Both the position numbers and the translations under genes were made by a program. DNA of 64,000 bases. Origin: Anarhynchus alexandrinus (lineage: Eukaryota > Chordata > Aves > Charadriiformes > Charadriidae). The stretch's first letter is position 1. Each line of letters starts with the position of its first letter. The notes under the pieces are model-generated. The model was not told where the DNA came from and ran no database searches. It saw only the letters and a program-made list of their open reading frames with translations. Location of the stretch: assembly GCA_008711295.1 (NCBI GenBank), contig VUYV01000214.1:1479376-1543375 (forward strand), written 5' to 3'. Below are positions 59,196 to 64,000 of this stretch, piece by piece.

Positions 59196-62100
59196 TGACT
59201 GCATTTTATGCAAAATTATTAGCTTCATAACTTCACGAGAATACCTGTGGCTACAGTAATATGGATTTATAATCCAGCCAATTATGCATGAATGTATAGT
59301 TGTGTTAACAAGCCCTGGAATGACTGTTTAAAGATAAATACCTTGCATTCAGGTGGTAGTGGAGTAAAAGGAAATTAAGAATAAATGTTAAAAATGTGTA
59401 TCAGTACACGGTGAGTTGGAAACATATTGCCAGAAATTTTTCCACAAAAATATTCTTTCTAAATCTTTTGTGCTGGGGTTAGAATATAAGTTGGTTCCAC
59501 TTATAAGATTTCTTCCTTTCTGAACAACCTATGGATTTTGGTTTTGGAAAGCTCAAGGGAAGATCAAGGGTATCATTCAGGAAGAACTCTAGCCTTGAAA
59601 GCTAGAGTGATAGAAGCGGTATGAAATTCAATCATAAAAAATGCAAGATCAGGAACAGGGAAATGACTAAAAAAAATCTCCTATGTGCTAATAGCAGTGA
59701 ACAGTCTGGCATGTCTGAGAAAAAGAAATGCTTGGTATGCTAATTAATTGTAAGCAAACACCAACTGAATGTAAGAAAACGCTGTGATACATCCATGAAA
59801 AAATTAGTCTGATTCTAGGATCAGGAGAGATATTTTCAAAATATACAGGGAAGTTTACACGTCTTTGCACATGACTAGGGTATGCTTATGTGGCACACAG
59901 TGCATAGATTGGATTCCACGTCTTTAGGAAAGACTGAGTGCAACAAAAACAGGGAAAAAAATGCTAGGATGACTAGGGAAAAGGAGAACCTATCCTGTTC
60001 GTGGGAAATAGAAGTTTGCCCTTTTTAAGCTAGCAAAACAAAGGGCTGGAAAGAGTTGTCTGTTAATTCTGCAAGGGGAGTAATTAATTGTGAGGCAAAA
60101 GAAATACGTAAGGGAAAGGACAGTGCAAGCAGATGAAAAAATGTTTGTGAACGGGCCATAAACACGTTTAAGCTGAAAATGTATAGCCAGGAGGGAAGTC
60201 CCTGGTCCTGCACAGTGATGAGATCCTGGGAAAACCTTGTGGTGGGAATCATGGAGATCAGAAACCTGAGTGCTTGCCTGGGAAGGACTGAAAGAAATGT
60301 TTACTTTTTATTGCAAGAGATTGACCTCAATTTCCACAGGCCCCGTCTCATTCTCTATCCCTGCAAGCTCAAAAGTGACTTGGAACTAAAGTCCCTACCC
60401 CCAAGTGACTTTGAGCAGTCATGGGCATAAGTGTAACTGAGGGTGCCAAAGTTATTCCAGAGCCTTTAGAAAATGTCATATTATCAGTGGTTAAAATGGT
60501 TTATATTATCAGAATGAGGAGCATCTCTCAAAACACATATTTAACATCTGATTTCTGCAGAAGACCCAGTAGTAGAATCCTCTTTCCCTGTAGCTGAGCT
60601 GGTTTTGGACCACAGGAAAATAATCTGTCAGTTTAAGCATATCTATAAATATTTACGCTTGGGAATTCATTCCACAATGTGCAAGCTAAATTTATGGAAA
60701 AACTTTGCTCATCTCCAAGAATGTATTATTTTATTTCAAATGTAACTTCACCAAATTAAAACTGTAATTTGTGCTCAAAAAGACTAGCGTTAGAGACACA
60801 TTTTATGAAACAGCTTCTTGTTTCAGAGGTGAGGAATAATTAGAAGTGTTGGCTGCAAAGCAGCTAATTGTGAAATAATGTTCTGAGCAGTTTGGGAAGA
60901 CGAAGATGTTCAGGAGGTTTTGTCTCACCAAATCAGGGGTCAAAAGGGTCATAGCAACCATTGGGAGGACCTTAAGTGGGTCTGTGGATTTGAATAAGTG
61001 TTCCAACAGTTCAAATTTTGCAAAGAGTCTAAAGTACTGAGGAAGAGCCATGTGGTTGTGTCCATGATTGATTGAGTCCTGGGCAGCTCCTTTGCAAAGC
61101 CTACACTAGAACATTGGACAACAGAAGCAATGTGAATGATCTACCTATAGGCCTGAGGTTACACATCAACTTGCTGTACCAACCACATCCTGGAGAGATA
61201 GCCTGTAAATACAGTCTCAGATGATTAAGGGGGAAAAAAAGTTCAAGTCAAAATCTGCCACACATTTTTTATCATTCATTATCATTTTTTTTTATCAAAA
61301 ATTCTTGCTCTGACTTAATATGTGGAAAAAAACCTACTGGCTTCCAGAGGTAAGATAAGTTGGGTTAGGCTCATCTTCAGAATTCATGATGGATAGTCTT
61401 ACTGTGGAGAGCATCATAGGACTTCAGAGATATTTGGGAAAGCCATAATCATCTGGAGAAGATTATGGCATCCACGTCCATGCAACTAGCTTCCCATGTT
61501 AGTCTTTTCCTGCAACGTTACTACTGAATAGCTGCTCTGAGACAGCTCTCTTAGATGCAAAAGCATGGTGGCCCTGCTAAGAATGATGTCTGCCTCCACA
61601 GCATGCCAACTCTACAAAGTTATATCTCTTTCAAAGACATATAGCTCAGCCCTCAAATGGACTGAATAAATACGGACTGGGAAACGGTTGTTAGGGATGC
61701 AAAACCTGGTAAGCTCAGTTATGGATTTGCAAGACCAAAACCAAAAGTTATTTGATCTGGTAGTTATTTTATCTAAACCCTCCACAAATCCAAAAATAAG
61801 ATAAGTAGTTCCAGATAAATGGTCTGCAGAACTAAAACTAGGGTTAGTTTGTGATTAGTCCCAGTATTACCTAACCCACCAATAATCAAGCGATGAACAG
61901 TGGTGAGTGGTTATAGTATTGATCTGCTTTGGGTGGAAACAGACTCTTGCACTGTCCTCCTCTGGAAAATAGACTTATTCCTGAGTTTTCCTCAGAATAG
62001 ATGGCTTATTTTACACTGAAAATGTACTTTCAATATGATATATTTTTTTCATTTCAAAGGCATTGCTGAAAACCTCATTTGTAAACAATATGGGTGTTTC

Positions 62101-62257
62101 CTGCAGATTGTGTTATTTTTGTATTGATGGCAAGCAAAAGAGAAATGATAATGCAAAGAAAATTAAACCGCTGAGGAGAAAAACATGAGAAGAATTTTCC
62201 TTTCCAGCTCCTTTTTTTTCCTGTTTTATTGTACTCCCATTCAAAGAATTTCAAGGT
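59196..62257. other. Non-coding DNA downstream of the KCNQ1-like exons
   Basis: I searched by eye for the next two KCNQ1 exons (the segment before helix D, and the helix D coiled coil with the C-terminal tail) and saw neither. They are either beyond the window, deleted, or too decayed to recognise. Confidence 0.5.
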
Positions 62258-62326
62258 CTGACTCCAAGCCTGTTGAAATGAATGGGAGTCTTCCCAGTGA
62301 CCTCAGTGGGTTTTGGATCAGGCTGT
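62258..62326. repeat. Ancient amniote repeat relic (caatggg type)
   Basis: The sequence ctgactccaagcctgttgaa, atgaatgggagtcttcccag and tgacctcagtgggttttgga follows the pattern of a widespread old sauropsid/amniote repeat (cccattgaagtcaatgggagtc...cattgacttcaatgggctttggatcaggcc). The two halves are partly complementary and could pair. Confidence 0.5.
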
Positions 62327-62534
62327 TACTGAAACCCTGTTGTCAACTTTGATAGTACTATATGAAGTAATTGCAGTGTGACTATAGTATTATTACCTTT
62401 CAAAAGTGAATGATGTCATAAAAGACCCAGAATTTGAATTCACTGGAAGCAATTACTGTTATTTTTCAAGTTAATTTCTCAAAGATAAAAAGCACCAAAA
62501 GCTGTGTTAAAACAAGATAAGGGTACAAGAAAAG

Positions 62535-62990
62535 AATAAAAGCCGTGCTGGGTCAGACCAGTCCTGACTCTGATGGAGCCAAAAGCAAGGTGCTTTGGGA
62601 AATGTATGAAAAAAGGGCACGCATAAGCCTCTAACCTTCCTGTAAGCTTTCAGCCATTTGCAGATCAGAGAATTCCTGACATGTTTTCTGTGGATTTAGC
62701 AGTCCTAACTGGTTTGTCCTCAGCAAGCTTGCCTGGTTTCCCCTGTAAACTTTTAACATCTGTGATATTTTGTGGCAAGAATTTTCATGATTTAAGTTTC
62801 GCATACACATATTGGGAGGAATCCTCCCTTTCTGCTTGCTTTGGTCTTGGCATCTACTAGCTTTCTTTGAAACTCCTAGCATCAGGAGTGGATTTAAAAA
62901 CATTGAGATCATGAATAAATTTTCCGAAGGCTTGAATCCCATTTTTATGAGTATACCCAGAAGACTGTGTCGTAGTTTCATTGAAAGCCC
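62535..62990 (-). mobile_element. Very old CR1-like LINE relic (minus strand)
   Basis: The + strand starts gccgtgctgggtcagaccag and continues caaggtgctttgggaaatg. It then passes through gatattttgtggcaagaattttcatgatt, ggaggaatcctccctttctgcttg and ctactagctttctttgaaactcctagc. These follow, in order, the reverse complement of an ancient amniote CR1-type 3' region known from turtles, crocodilians and birds (ctgggtcagacca, aggtgcttcagagggaatg, tgtggcaaggagttccacaggtta, gtacttccttttgtttg, ttcattgagtgccccctagttc). Coding capacity is gone. The right limit is approximate. Confidence 0.6.
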
Positions 62991-64000
62991 ATCTCAGTGT
63001 TCCAGGCGTAAGATGAAACAAAGGTTCCTGTAATAGTAAACAAACCCCTTAATACTTGGAAGTGTTGATATAGAGGCAAAGCACGTATTAATAACATTTA
63101 TTGAATTAACAAAGCAGACACTTATGTAATGATACAAATAAGAAGAGTGTAATACTTGATCATGACTACACATGATGGAGTTAATTGCTTTTGAATGTAA
63201 CTTTTGAGACTTACTATAGCTTTTCAGGCGCGGAGGTGAAGAATAATGCCAAGGTAAAATAAAAGATGCAGTGTTTGGGTTCAGAAAAGTATGCAAAAGG
63301 CTGATGTTTATCTGCAGTTCATCTGAACCTCTTGGATCTGCATAACACAGGTGGGAATCCCTGGAGAAAAAGGTTTTCTTGTAAAATTTTGACAGTTCCA
63401 TTGTTTGGGATTTTTTTCCATTAAGTGCTACCTAAGCTTTCTGATGCTATTTCCTTCCCAGCTGTTAAGAAGAAATTGGGTCACAATATCTTTTAAAGCA
63501 TAATCAAAACTTAGTTTGATTTTTGTGTTTTTAAATCAATTAATATTTTAAATGAGAGATACCCTTATTTCTGCGGGAACTGATTTATTCCACCCCTCCT
63601 GGAGCAAAATCCATGGGAATGTGGTCAAAAATAAAACCACTTAGGTCAATCTTATGTAGCTGTCAGGTGTTCACAATCTTGCCTCTAAAAGTTAACTTTA
63701 TTTTTGGGATTGATCTACCTCAATGCAAAGAGCCAGCAGAAATATCACATGTATCCTACTTTGAGGGCTTGGAACCTGCAGCTAATTTACTGTTTGTCCA
63801 GGTCCTCCAAACAGTGTTGAATTCCATTCTAATTAAAAAACTAATAAAGAAGCTTGTGTTTCATTTTGAATTTGATATATTAATAGTTTTATAAATAGTA
63901 TAACGATTGTGTGTCTAAATCCTGCCATCAGCATCTTCAGGAGGAAGGACAGAAATGTGATGTAGTTCATAGCAGATTCAGTGTATATAGCTTCTCTCTA
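62991..64000. other. Non-coding DNA to the window end
   Basis: AT-rich sequence with no gene recognised. A small piece at 63228-63253 is bounded by ttttcag and gtaaaa, but it does not encode KCNQ1 sequence. Confidence 0.5.

Noticed and set aside
63228..63253. Possible small exon (ttttcag ... gtaaaa) as the next KCNQ1-like exon
   Set aside because: Only 26 nt versus the expected 62 nt, and its reading (A-E-V-K-N-N-A-K) does not resemble the KCNQ1 segment after helix C.
1..64000. CRISPR arrays, tRNA/rRNA genes, bacterial or phage systems
   Set aside because: None seen; the repeat content and composition are those of a bird nuclear genome.

Overview
This window is bird nuclear DNA, AT-rich and almost entirely non-coding. 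The main evidence for a bird is the repeats. At least seven pieces of CR1 LINE retrotransposon carry the typical avian 3' end, with short repeats of the type attctatgattctatgat. Several older, badly decayed relics of amniote repeats are also present. There is no operon-like gene packing, no tRNA or rRNA gene, no CRISPR array and no bacterial-style gene. Most open reading frames are short chance ORFs, or fragments of the CR1 reverse-transcriptase ORF.

The one gene-like structure is near the right end, on the + strand. Three exons with good splice acceptors lie at 55366-55441, 58064-58158 and about 59149-59189/59195. They encode the cytoplasmic C-terminal helix B to helix C region of a KCNQ1-type (Kv7.1) potassium channel. 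The first two are 76 and 95 nt, the lengths I recall for human KCNQ1 exons 12 and 13, and the intron phases agree. The middle exon has an in-frame TAG at the position of human Gln544. The third exon has no GT donor at the position expected from the 47-nt human exon. The protein differs from the highly conserved KCNQ1 at many positions. I read this as a degraded, intron-containing KCNQ1-like gene: a unitary or duplicated pseudogene, not a processed copy. No other KCNQ exon was recognised in the window, so the 55 kb upstream may be intron or flanking DNA.

Layout. 1-6.1 kb: four CR1 fragments (three minus, one plus), one with a 20-bp tandem repeat at its broken edge. 6.1-16.8 kb: unremarkable AT-rich DNA. 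16.9-17.8 kb: an old amniote repeat, a pyrimidine/purine tract, and a GC-rich degenerate minisatellite. 17.8-22.6 kb: nothing recognised beyond one unexplained 234-codon minus-strand ORF. 22.6-23.5 kb: the best-preserved CR1, with the RT FADD motif. 29.3-29.5 kb: an 80-bp direct duplication around a single N, which is probably an assembly artefact. 29.8 kb: an L2/MIR-like relic. 30-41 kb: no recognised gene. 41.1-42.0 and 48.5-48.9 kb: two more CR1s. 55.4-59.2 kb: KCNQ1-like exons. 62.3-63.0 kb: ancient repeat relics.
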